Origin: Nocardia wallacei
GTDB lineage: Bacteria > Actinomycetota > Actinomycetes > Mycobacteriales > Mycobacteriaceae
Direction of reading: 5' to 3'
DNA: 64,000 bases
Assembly (NCBI RefSeq): GCF_029868745.1
Contig: NZ_JARWOP010000085.1
Location: 16,001 to 80,000 of the forward strand
Made by a program: the position numbers and the translations under genes. This document shows, piece by piece, positions 49,704 through 56,900 of the stretch (positions are counted from its first letter, which is position 1; every line of letters begins with the position of its first letter). Below the pieces are notes generated by a model. The model worked only from the letters and a program-made list of their open reading frames with translations, was not told the origin of the DNA and did no database searches.

Positions 49704-50972
49704 TTGGCACACTTCACCAAACCGGCCGCCGGGAGCTGGACCCAGAACTACCCGGAACTGGGCACCGAGCCGGTCGACTACACCGACTCCATCGACCCCG
49801 CCTTCTACGAGGACGAGCGCCAGGCGATCTTCCGCAAGAACTGGCTCAACGTCGGGCGAGTGAACCGGCTGCCGCGCGCGGGCAGCTACTTCACCAAGGA
49901 GCTGGCCTGCGTCGGCACCTCGCTCATCATCGTCAAGGACACCAAGGGCGTGGTGCGGGCGTTCCACAACATCTGCCGGCACCGCGGCAACAAGCTGGTC
50001 TGGGATGACTACCCGGGCGAGGAGACCGCCGGCACCTGCCGCCAGTTCACCTGCAAGTACCACGCCTGGCGCTACAGCCTCGAGGGCGAGCTGACCTTCG
50101 TCCAGCAGGAGAAGGAGTTCTTCGACCTCGACTCCGACAAGTTCGGTCTCAAGCCGGTGCGCTGCGAGGTGTGGGAGGGGTTCATCTTCGTCAACCTCGA
50201 CGAGCACGCCAAGCCGCTCACCGAGTACCTGGGCGGATTCGCCAAGGGCCTGGAGGGCTACCCGTTCGAGCAGATGACCGAGGTGTTCAGCTACCGCGCC
50301 GACATCGGCAGCAACTGGAAGCTGTTCATCGACGCGTTCGCCGAGTTCTATCACGCGCCGATCCTGCACATGAAGCAGGCGGTCAAGGACGAGGCCGACA
50401 AGCTGGCCAACGTCGGCTACGAGGCGCTGCACTACGAGATCGACGCGCCGCACTCGATGGTGTCGTCATGGGGCGGCATGGCACCGCCCAAGGACCCGAA
50501 CATGGTCAAGCCGATCGAGCGGGTGCTGCGCAGCGGGCTGTTCGGCCCGTGGGACAAGCCCGACATCGAGGGCCTCGACCCGATGCCCGAGGGCATCAAC
50601 CCCGCACGCCACCGAGCTTGGGGCGTGGACGAATTCGAGTTCTTCCCGAACTTCTCACTGCTGTTCTGGGCGCCCGGCTGGTATCTCACCTACCACTACT
50701 GGCCGACGGCGGTGGACCGGCACATCTTCGAGGCGAGCCTGTACTTCGTGCCCGCCCGCAACGCCCGCGAGCGGCTCGCCCAGGAACTGGCCGCGGTCAC
50801 CTTCAAGGAGTACGCGCTGCAGGACGCGAACACCCTGGAGGCGACCCAGACCATGATCGCCACCCGCGAGGTCACCGAGTTCCCGCTCAACGATCAGGAG
50901 ATCCTGCTCCGCCACCTGCACAAGACCGCCCAGCGAATCGTCGAGGAGTACCGCAATGGCAGCGCAAAGTAA
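49704..50972 (+). CDS. Rieske oxygenase alpha subunit, copy C (422 aa)
   Basis: Third member of the A/B/C set: KPAAGSWTQNYPELGTEP at the N-terminus, CRHRGNKL near 91, CRQFTCKYHAWRY near 111-123 (Rieske ligands CRH and CKYH), the iron segment DAFAEFYHAPILH near 209-221, and FPLNDQEILLRHLHK near the end. TTG start with GAAAGG upstream. It is divergent from the importer operon and shares its operator. Followed by small protein C, overlapping by 17 bases, and a dehydrogenase pair. Probably the first oxidation step for the imported compound or its CoA ester. Confidence 0.9.
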   Translation: MAHFTKPAAGSWTQNYPELGTEPVDYTDSIDPAFYEDERQAIFRKNWLNVGRVNRLPRAGSYFTKELACVGTSLIIVKDTKGVVRAFHNICRHRGNKLVWDDYPGEETAGTCRQFTCKYHAWRYSLEGELTFVQQEKEFFDLDSDKFGLKPVRCEVWEGFIFVNLDEHAKPLTEYLGGFAKGLEGYPFEQMTEVFSYRADIGSNWKLFIDAFAEFYHAPILHMKQAVKDEADKLANVGYEALHYEIDAPHSMVSSWGGMAPPKDPNMVKPIERVLRSGLFGPWDKPDIEGLDPMPEGINPARHRAWGVDEFEFFPNFSLLFWAPGWYLTYHYWPTAVDRHIFEASLYFVPARNARERLAQELAAVTFKEYALQDANTLEATQTMIATREVTEFPLNDQEILLRHLHKTAQRIVEEYRNGSAK

Positions 50973-51306
50973 CGGCACCGGACCGCAGCTCCCCGCGGAG
51001 TTCGCCGAGTGGTCGCGGCTCTCCGACTGGATCCTGCCCACCGAGCCGGAGCGCTACCAGAAGCGGCTCGCCTCCTCGATGGCGGAGATGCAGGACCTCT
51101 ACGACACGGTGTTCCCGCGCCTCGAGGCCGCGATGGCGTTCTGCGACAAGTACGAATGGGGCGATCTGCCCGACGAGGTGCGCAACCTGTTCCACCTGCT
51201 GCAGTCGCTGGTGATGGTGTCGTTCCCGGTCGAGGTGTGGAAGCAGCCGCGGGTGCCCGACTCCGGCGCGGCCTACCTCGACATCGTCCGCGAGCCGGTG
51301 GTCTGA
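50956..51306 (+). CDS. Rieske-associated small protein, copy C (116 aa)
   Basis: Paralogue of the proteins at 25094 and 27582: LPAEFAEWSRLSDWILPTEP, the segment ERYQKRLASSMAEM, FCDKYEWGDLPDEVRNLFHL, and VSFPVEVWKQPRVPDSG. It has an extra N-terminal AAQSNGTGPQ tail. The ATG lies inside the end of Rieske copy C (17-bp overlap). Conserved positions across the three copies are the LPxEFAE start, the ER motif, CDK, DLPD and (in A and C) SFPVEVW-QPR-PD. No known domain. Function is inferred from fixed pairing with the oxygenase. Confidence 0.82.
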   Translation: MAAQSNGTGPQLPAEFAEWSRLSDWILPTEPERYQKRLASSMAEMQDLYDTVFPRLEAAMAFCDKYEWGDLPDEVRNLFHLLQSLVMVSFPVEVWKQPRVPDSGAAYLDIVREPVV

Positions 51307-51309
51307 GCG

Positions 51310-52431
51310 GTGACGGCGCCGGGCACGACCACCGGCCCGGACGAGCAGATCGCCCGATTCCGGTCGGGCCTGCGCGACTGGCTGGACGCGAACGACCTGA
51401 CGCCCGGCCCGGACCACTCGCTGGACGGGCAGGTCGAGCAGTTGCTGCGGGTGCGGCGCGCGCTGTACGCCGCGGACTGGATGCGTTACGGCTGGCCCGC
51501 CGAGGTGAACGGACTCGGCGGGCCCGCCGCTTTGCGCGCGGTGCTGGGTGAGGAGGTCGCCTCCCGCGACCTCGCCGAACCCGGCATCTACTCGATGATC
51601 GAGGTGCTCGCGCCCACGATGATCAGCTACGCGCGACCGGAGCTGGCGGCGGCCATGGTGCCGCTGCTGCTGTCCGGGCGCGAGCAGTGGTGCCAGGGCT
51701 TCTCCGAGCCGGGGTCGGGCAGCGACCTCGCCTCGCTGAGCACCAAAGCCGTTCCCCGCGACGGTGATTGGGTGATCAGCGGGCAGAAGGTGTGGACCAG
51801 TCTGGCCCAGTACGCCGCGCGCTGCGTGCTGCTCACCCGCACCGGCCCGGGCCACGACGGGATCACCGCCTTCTTCGTCGACATGGACTCCCCCGGCATC
51901 ACCGTGCGGCCGCTGCGCACCATGCACGGCGTCGACGAGTTCGCCGAGGTGTTCTTCGACGACGTGGTGGTTCCGGGCGACCGCATGCTCGGCCGGCCCG
52001 GCGACGGCTGGCGGGTGGCGATGGATCTGCTGCCCTACGAGCGCTCCACCTGTTTCTGGCATCGGATCGCGTACCTGTTCACCCGGCTGGACCAGGTGCT
52101 GGAGCAGACCGCCGAGCCCGACGACGCCGAGCTGGGCGCGGCGTACCTGGCACTGCACACGGTCCGCTGCCGCTCCCACGCCACCCAGCGCCGCCTCGCC
52201 GCGGGCGCGCGGCTGGGCGCGGAGACCTCGATCGACAAGGTGCTGCTGGCGACCGCCGAACAACGACTGTTCGACACCGCCCGCGACTTGCTCCCCGGCG
52301 CAGTCGAATTCACCGACCCCCACTGGCGCACCGAGTACCTCTACTCCCGCGCCGCCACCATCTACGGCGGCACCGCCGAGATCCAGCGCAACATCATCGC
52401 CCGCCGCCTCCTGGACCTGGGCAAGGAGTGA
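51310..52431 (+). CDS. Acyl-CoA dehydrogenase (373 aa)
   Basis: WCQGFSEPGSGSDLASLSTK near 118-137, VISGQKVWTSLAQYAARC near 147, and GGTAEIQRNIIARRLLDLG at the C-terminus. It starts with GTG 3 nt after small protein C, so it is in the same operon. Like the other long subunits it lacks an obvious GxGxxxE catalytic segment; the short dehydrogenase gene 99 bp downstream is the likely partner. Confidence 0.88.
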   Translation: MTAPGTTTGPDEQIARFRSGLRDWLDANDLTPGPDHSLDGQVEQLLRVRRALYAADWMRYGWPAEVNGLGGPAALRAVLGEEVASRDLAEPGIYSMIEVLAPTMISYARPELAAAMVPLLLSGREQWCQGFSEPGSGSDLASLSTKAVPRDGDWVISGQKVWTSLAQYAARCVLLTRTGPGHDGITAFFVDMDSPGITVRPLRTMHGVDEFAEVFFDDVVVPGDRMLGRPGDGWRVAMDLLPYERSTCFWHRIAYLFTRLDQVLEQTAEPDDAELGAAYLALHTVRCRSHATQRRLAAGARLGAETSIDKVLLATAEQRLFDTARDLLPGAVEFTDPHWRTEYLYSRAATIYGGTAEIQRNIIARRLLDLGKE

Positions 52432-52530
52432 GGGGCCGATGCCATCTTGCCGTCATCGGCCATGTCGGAATGACGAACGGCCTACCACTGCAATCCCTCT
52501 GGGCGAGGCACTAGCGGACGAGGAGTGCGC

Positions 52531-53331
52531 ATGACCGATCTCGACGCGGGCGAACTGGATCTGCTCGCCGATGCGCTGCGCAAGGCTATGACCACCGGTA
52601 GCGCCGCCGAACTCGATGACGCGCTGGGCGAGTTGGGGTGGGCGGAGTTGCTCGCCGAGCTGCCCGATGTCGCTGTGCCGCTGGTGTTCCGGCTGCTCGG
52701 CGAGACCGGGGCGCACGCTGCCGTACTCGACGACGTCGTCCGGCAAGCCGCCGAATGGACTGAGCCACAACCCATCCCGCTGCCGTTCTCCGGTGGCACG
52801 TGGGTGGTGTGGGATCGGGCGGCCGAACCTGGCGCCGCCGTGGACGAAGAACTGCCGCTGCGCACCGTCGATTCCGGCGCCGAACTCCCGGCCGCCGCGC
52901 TGGCCGCCGGACGCCGCGCCCTCGGCTGGTGGCTGCTCGGCACCGGGCACGCCATGCTGGCCCTCGCCCGCCGACATGCCCTGGAACGCAAGCAGTTCGG
53001 CCGTCCGATCGCCTCGTTCCAGGCCATCCGGCACCGCCTCGCCGAAACCCTCGTAGCACTGGAGGGCGCCGAAGCCGCCCTCACCCACGCCGACACCGAT
53101 CTGGGCGCCCTACTGGCCAAGGCCGCCGCGGGCCAGGCGGCACTCACCGCCGCCCGCCACTGCCAGCAGGTCCTCGGCGGCATCGGCTTCACCGCCGAAC
53201 ACGACCTGCACCGCCACATCCGCCGCACCCTGGTCCTGGACGGCTTACTCGGCAGCACAAGGGAACTCACCCGTGCCGCAGGCGCCCACATCCGCACGTC
53301 GCGATCCGCCCCCCGCCTCGCCCAACTCTGA
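52531..53331 (+). CDS. Acyl-CoA dehydrogenase, short partner subunit (266 aa)
   Basis: The N-terminal half is reduced and poorly conserved. The C-terminal dehydrogenase domain is recognisable: RRHALERKQFGRPIASFQAI near 147-166 and VLGGIGFTAEHDLHRHIRR near 211-229, with glutamate at the usual catalytic position. At 266 aa it is the shortest dehydrogenase here. ATG 52531 has GAGGAG at good distance. It probably pairs with the gene at 51310. The 99-bp gap before it contains CGTCAT/ATGACG palindromic sequence of the repeat family described at 56679. Confidence 0.8.
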   Translation: MTDLDAGELDLLADALRKAMTTGSAAELDDALGELGWAELLAELPDVAVPLVFRLLGETGAHAAVLDDVVRQAAEWTEPQPIPLPFSGGTWVVWDRAAEPGAAVDEELPLRTVDSGAELPAAALAAGRRALGWWLLGTGHAMLALARRHALERKQFGRPIASFQAIRHRLAETLVALEGAEAALTHADTDLGALLAKAAAGQAALTAARHCQQVLGGIGFTAEHDLHRHIRRTLVLDGLLGSTRELTRAAGAHIRTSRSAPRLAQL

Positions 53332-53374
53332 AGCCGCACATCCGCTGACGAGGGGCTACCGCGGCGACATGGAG

Positions 53375-53410
53375 AAGTCCGGTACCGGAAAGGGTTGCGG
53401 CACCGGACTT
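53375..53410. terminator. Bidirectional terminator hairpin
   Basis: Arms AAGTCCGGTACCG (53375-53387) and CGGCACCGGACTT (53398-53410) pair with one mismatch around a 10-nt loop, followed by TTT on the plus side. It lies between convergent genes ending at 53331 and 53431. Confidence 0.78.
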
Positions 53411-53430
53411 TCGGTCCCCGGGTAAGGGGT

Positions 53431-53931
53431 TCAGCAGGCCGGGGAGGTACCGCCCTGGATCGCCAGCAGGGCGCAGAAGGTGGCGGTGGCGACCTTCCAC
53501 TTGCCGGCTTCCCGCACCGCCTGGCCGGTCTGGTCGGGCAGCATCGGGTTGCCGCCGATCAGCAGCGTGTAGGTGACGTCGGCGTGATCGGCGTCCACCG
53601 GCTTCACCGCGGCCACGGTCACGGTGGTGCCCTGCGCCTGCGGGTTGGCCGCCTGCGCGTCCAGGATCGGGCGGAAGACATCGCCGTTCTGCACCACCGC
53701 GGCTTTGTCCTGCGGCGGCGTGGTGCCGGCGAAGAAGGTCGTGTAGACGTCGGTGACGGCCTTGGTCGTGGCCGGATCCGCCTGGGCCGCCGCCGAACTG
53801 GTCGCCGCGGCCGACGTGGACGACGACGCGTCGGTGGATTCGTCGTCGGACCCGCAGCCGGTCAGCGCTACGGCCGCGACGAGGGTCGCGCCGCAACAGA
53901 TCGCGGCCCGGCGAAGGATGGAATCGCGCAT
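53431..53931 (-). CDS. Mtb12-like low-molecular-weight antigen lipoprotein (166 aa)
   Basis: Signal sequence with lipobox (ATLVAAVALTGC, cysteine near residue 26), then a Ser/Ala/Thr-rich linker (about 27-50). The C-terminal domain resembles the mycobacterial MTB12/CFP2 family (VYTTFFAGTTPPQDKAAVVQ, the segment NGDVFRPIL, AGKWKVATATFCALL). Function in that family is unknown; the proteins are abundant cell-envelope antigens. Two late cysteines (TFCALL and the final Cys) may form a disulfide. It appears unrelated to the catabolic pathway. Confidence 0.82.
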   Translation of the reverse strand: MRDSILRRAAICCGATLVAAVALTGCGSDDESTDASSSTSAAATSSAAAQADPATTKAVTDVYTTFFAGTTPPQDKAAVVQNGDVFRPILDAQAANPQAQGTTVTVAAVKPVDADHADVTYTLLIGGNPMLPDQTGQAVREAGKWKVATATFCALLAIQGGTSPAC

Positions 53932-54081
53932 GGATTTCCTCGTTTCGAAAGGGAACAGCGGTGGCGCCGGGAGCGTGTCCGCCCGGAGCGCCGGTGGTCC
54001 CGTACGGCCACCGTGCCCCTGCGCGAGGCGAGACGGACCGTGCGGGTGCTGCCGGTCGCCCGGCAGACGATGTCGCCGGAT

Positions 54082-54867
54082 CTACTCGGTCTTCGCCTTC
54101 ATCTCGTCCAGCGCGGCCAGGATCGGGTAGCCGCTCACGCTCAGCGCGTTGCCGTGCCCGGTCTGGTGCACGTCGAACACCGATTGGATCGCGGCGTAGA
54201 ACCCTTGCACATCCAGCGTCTGATTGACCGCGCGCTTGGCTTGGCGCAACCCGAACGGCGGCATCGTCGCGATCCGCTCGGCCAGCGCCCTGGTCTGCTC
54301 GTCGAGTTCCGCGCGCGGCACGACCTGATTCACCATGCCGACCTGCCGGGCCTCCTCGGCGGTCACCGAGCGCCCGGTGAACAGGATCTCCTTCGCCTTG
54401 CGCGGCCCGAGTTCCCAAGTGTGCCCGTGGTATTCGACGCCGCCGATGCCCATCATCACCACCGGATCGGAGAATTTCGCGTCGTCGGCGGCCACGATGA
54501 GATCGCACGGCCAGCACAGCAGCAGGCCGCCCGCGATACACCGCCCCTGCACCGCCGCGATCGACGGTTTCGGGATGTTGCGCCAGCGCAGCGAATATTC
54601 CAGGTAGCGGCGGGCCTCGGTCTCGTAGATGAGCTGCAGGGTGATCTTGGTGATGTCCGCGCCGCCGGTGGCCCGCATGTCGTGGCCGGAGGAGAAGTGC
54701 TTGCCCTCCGCCCGCAGCACGATCACCGACACGTCCTCGTCCTCGGCGGCGCGCACCCAGGCGGCGTCCAGCTCGTCCAGCAACTCCCGGTTCTGCGCGT
54801 TGGCCGCTTCGGGCCGGTCGAGTGTGATGGTGGCGATCCGATCGGCGGCCTCGTAGCGGATGTACAC
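54082..54867 (-). CDS. Enoyl-CoA hydratase/isomerase family protein (261 aa)
   Basis: Crotonase fold: TITLDRPEAANAQNRELLDE near 13-32, oxyanion segments AEGKHFSSGHDMRA near 53-66 and VQGRCIAGGLLLCWPCD near 105-121, then a variable catalytic region with GGVEYHGHTWELG near 141-153 rather than the GAxxxE of true hydratases. It may be a specialised hydratase, isomerase or retro-aldol-type enzyme. GTG start with GAGGAGC upstream. A perfect GAGAAT/ATTCTC operator lies 71 bp upstream, shared with the divergent TetR gene. Confidence 0.87.
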   Translation of the reverse strand: MYIRYEAADRIATITLDRPEAANAQNRELLDELDAAWVRAAEDEDVSVIVLRAEGKHFSSGHDMRATGGADITKITLQLIYETEARRYLEYSLRWRNIPKPSIAAVQGRCIAGGLLLCWPCDLIVAADDAKFSDPVVMMGIGGVEYHGHTWELGPRKAKEILFTGRSVTAEEARQVGMVNQVVPRAELDEQTRALAERIATMPPFGLRQAKRAVNQTLDVQGFYAAIQSVFDVHQTGHGNALSVSGYPILAALDEMKAKTE

Positions 54868-54937
54868 GTCGAGCTCCTCAACTCCGGGAAACGCCGGGTC
54901 GGCAGGGCTGTGCGCCGGCCGCGGTCATCGGGTGAGG

Positions 54938-54954
54938 TGAGAATAACATTCTCA
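54938..54954. promoter_or_regulatory. Perfect 17-bp operator TGAGAATAACATTCTCA
   Basis: The best example of the GAGAAT-N3-ATTCTC motif, symmetric over 17 bp. It lies between the hydratase (start 54867, minus) and the TetR gene (start 55075, plus). A related degenerate site, GAACAT-GTC-GTTCTC, lies at 55010-55024, nearer the TetR start. Confidence 0.82.
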
Positions 54955-55009
54955 TGTCAGGAAAGGTAAGTCTCCCAGAAGGAGATTGCTTTGGTTCCGA
55001 ACCGACCTT

Positions 55010-55024
55010 GAACATGTCGTTCTC
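55010..55024. promoter_or_regulatory. Degenerate GAGAAT-type operator before the TetR gene
   Basis: GAACAT-GTC-GTTCTC has the 6-3-6 layout and matches nine of twelve half-site positions. It could serve autoregulation of the gene at 55075. Confidence 0.42.
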
Positions 55025-55074
55025 CGGTACAGTACATTCATGTTCTCTTCAAATGACCGAGAACCGGGGCGCCG

Positions 55075-55734
55075 GTGACCACGCCGAGCGAGAAGCCCGC
55101 CTGGAAGCAGCGCGCCGTCGAGCGCTCGCTGCGCACCGCCAAGCTGCGCGCCGAGCAGCGCGTACAGCGGTTCCTCGATGCCGCCCAGGCCATCATCACC
55201 GAGAAGGGCACCACCGACTTCACCGTGCAGGAGGTGGTGGACCGCTCGCGGCAGTCGCTGCGCAGCTTCTACATGCAGTTCGACGGCAAACACGAACTGC
55301 TGCTCGCGCTGTTCGAGGACGCCCTCGGCCGCACCGCCGACCAGTTGCGCGCCACCGCCGACGGGCAGACCGAACCCCTCGAAAAGCTGCGGGTGGCCGT
55401 GGAGCTGCTCTTCGAATTGTGCCGCCCCGACCCCGCGGCCCGGCGCCCGCTGTTCACCGATTTCGCGCCGCAGCTGCTGCTCTCGCACCCCGGACACGTC
55501 AAGGTCGCGCACGTGCCGATGCTGTCGCTGTTCACCGAGCTGATGGACAAGGCCAAGGCCGCCGGTCAGCTGCGCGCGGATATCAACTCCCGTCGGACAT
55601 CGGCCATGCTGATGCAGACCGTGATGTTCATCGCGCAGTCCGCCGGCAGCTCCGCCGAGGAGACCCAGCACCCGATCACGGCGGCCGAGGCGTGGGATTT
55701 CTGCGCGCACGGCTTCGCTCGTCACGGAGAATAA
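55075..55734 (+). CDS. TetR-family regulator, probable master of the GAGAAT regulon (219 aa)
   Basis: A basic N-terminal extension (KPAWKQRAVERSLRTAKLRA) precedes the TetR helix-turn-helix near 30-75 (FLDAAQAIITEKGTTDFTV, then QEVVDRSRQSLRSFYMQF). The C-terminal ligand domain contains LLFELCRPDPAARRPLF and AMLMQTVMFIAQSAG. GTG start. Operators of the GAGAAT type lie on both sides, one overlapping its own stop codon. No other regulator in the window lacks its own distinct operator, so this protein is the best candidate to bind the motif wherever it occurs. Ligand unknown, perhaps an acyl-CoA. Confidence 0.87.
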   Translation: MTTPSEKPAWKQRAVERSLRTAKLRAEQRVQRFLDAAQAIITEKGTTDFTVQEVVDRSRQSLRSFYMQFDGKHELLLALFEDALGRTADQLRATADGQTEPLEKLRVAVELLFELCRPDPAARRPLFTDFAPQLLLSHPGHVKVAHVPMLSLFTELMDKAKAAGQLRADINSRRTSAMLMQTVMFIAQSAGSSAEETQHPITAAEAWDFCAHGFARHGE

Positions 55735-55763
55735 TATTCTCGTCTAGCGAGAATTGTCTTACA
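55727..55763. promoter_or_regulatory. Doubled GAGAAT operator overlapping the TetR stop, before the thioesterase
   Basis: A perfect GAGAATAATATTCTC (55727-55741), then N7, GAGAAT (55749-55754) and a degenerate last half-site CTTACA (55758-55763). The two palindromes are 22 bp apart, two helical turns. The TAA stop of the TetR gene (55732-55734) lies inside the first site. The ATG of the thioesterase is 10 bp past the second. Confidence 0.8.
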
Positions 55764-55772
55764 CTCGGTGCC

Positions 55773-56588
55773 ATGCCCGATTTGTGGAGTGATCTCGTCA
55801 GCAGCCTCGATCTGAGCGCGGCATCGTCCACCGAGGACGCCGACGCCGTATTCGAGGGCCGCAACCTGAATTTGGCCTACCACCGTGTGTTCGGCGGCCA
55901 GCTACTCGCCCAGTTCGCGCGAGCGGCCGCGGCAGGCGTTCCGGACAAAGAGATCAAGTCGCTGCACGCGATCTTCGTGCGCGAGGGCAGCGCCGACGAA
56001 CCGATCCGCTACCGGGTGCACCGCCATCACGCCGGGCGTTCCTTCGCCACCGTCTCGGTCGTCGCCGAACAGTCCAAGGGCGTGGTGGCGACCGCGTCGG
56101 TCTCGCTGCACACTCCCGAGCAGGGTCCGGACCGGCAGACCGTACCCGCCGCGCCCGCTCTGTTGTCGGCCGAGCACAAGGTGCAGTGGGATCTGCTCCC
56201 GTGGGAGACCCGGGCCGTCGTAGATCTCGAGGACTTCGGCTCCGCCCCACCGGAATTCGAGTTCTGGATGCGCACGCCGGAGGCCGACCCCGCGCTGGCG
56301 CCCGCGATCGCCGCCTACGCCACCGACCTCACCCTGATCGGCACGGCCCTGCTACCGCAAGAGGGCTTCACCCAAAGCGGCAACGGCACAGCCTTCCTCT
56401 CCGCCGTCACCTCCCACACCCTCTGGTTCCACCGCACCTTCCGCACCGACGACTGGCTCCTCCTCCGCCAGCACAGCCCCCTACTCGCCCACGCCCGCGC
56501 CTACGGCCGCGGCGACATCCTCACCGAGAACGGCACCCTCGTCGCCTCCTACGCCCAGGAAGCCATGGTCCGCCTCCCGGAGCAGTAG
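55773..56588 (+). CDS. Acyl-CoA thioesterase, TesB-like double hot-dog (271 aa)
   Basis: NLNLAYHRVFGGQLLAQFAR near 30-49 and LHAIFVREGSADEPIRYRV near 65-83 form the first hot-dog domain. ATDLTLIGTALLP near 182 and SHTLWFHRTFRTDDWLL near 210-226 form the second, with the conserved W-H-R segment of the TesB/acyl-CoA thioesterase II family. It would release free acid and CoA, acting as a relief valve or in product release. Directly downstream of the TetR gene and its doubled operator. Confidence 0.88.
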   Translation: MPDLWSDLVSSLDLSAASSTEDADAVFEGRNLNLAYHRVFGGQLLAQFARAAAAGVPDKEIKSLHAIFVREGSADEPIRYRVHRHHAGRSFATVSVVAEQSKGVVATASVSLHTPEQGPDRQTVPAAPALLSAEHKVQWDLLPWETRAVVDLEDFGSAPPEFEFWMRTPEADPALAPAIAAYATDLTLIGTALLPQEGFTQSGNGTAFLSAVTSHTLWFHRTFRTDDWLLLRQHSPLLAHARAYGRGDILTENGTLVASYAQEAMVRLPEQ

Positions 56589-56620
56589 ACAAACGATAGA
56601 AATCACCAGGCAGTCCCTCG

Positions 56621-56700
56621 TCATTCCGGCATACCTCTCGCCACTCCGGCATACCTCTCGTCATTCCGGCATACCTCTCGTCATTCCGGCATGCTTTTGG
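56621..56700. repeat. Four tandem 20-bp repeats
   Basis: Units of TCATTCCGGCATACCTCTCG begin at 56621, 56641 (two changes), 56661 and 56681 (second half diverged). There are no unique spacers, so this is not a CRISPR array. Related to the 20-bp units at 63861. Confidence 0.85.
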
Positions 56701-56752
56701 CCGGAATCAGCTGCATGGTGTGGATCCCGGCCAAAAGCGTGCCGGGATGACG
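56679..56752. repeat. REP-like long hairpin
   Basis: 26-nt arms at 56679-56704 and 56727-56752 pair with two mismatches around a 22-nt loop. The inner part is GCTTTTGGCCGG against CCGGCCAAAAGC. The outer part is the CGTCATTCCGGCATG sequence also used in the tandem units. Possibly a transcription-stopping structure between convergent genes, or an intergenic repeat family. Confidence 0.78.
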
Positions 56753-56900
56753 GGGGACGGTTCGCGTGGATTTCCCTGGATGTGGCACTAGCCCTCGGGC
56801 ACGGCGGGTTCCTCGTGCTCGAACGCGCCCACATACCCGAGCGCAGCGGGTCTCACGCTCGACCGCGCCCACTTACCCTGCTCGCCCGCGAGCACAGCGC

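Larger units (their letters stand above)
56589..56900. other. 312-bp repeat-rich intergenic region
   Basis: No gene recognised. It contains four 20-bp tandem units, a large REP-like hairpin (see the separate entries) and, further on, two imperfect 24-bp direct copies (about 56815 and 56855) of a GCTCGA-CGCGCCCAC sequence. It separates convergent genes and may act in termination or be a mobile intergenic repeat. Confidence 0.55.

Noticed and set aside
54961..54975. Second GAGAAT-type site 22 bp after the perfect operator at 54939
   Set aside because: GAAAGG-TAA-GTCTCC matches too few half-site positions to claim.
56621..56700. CRISPR array
   Set aside because: The 20-bp units are directly adjacent with no unique spacers and no cas genes nearby; same for 63861-63940.
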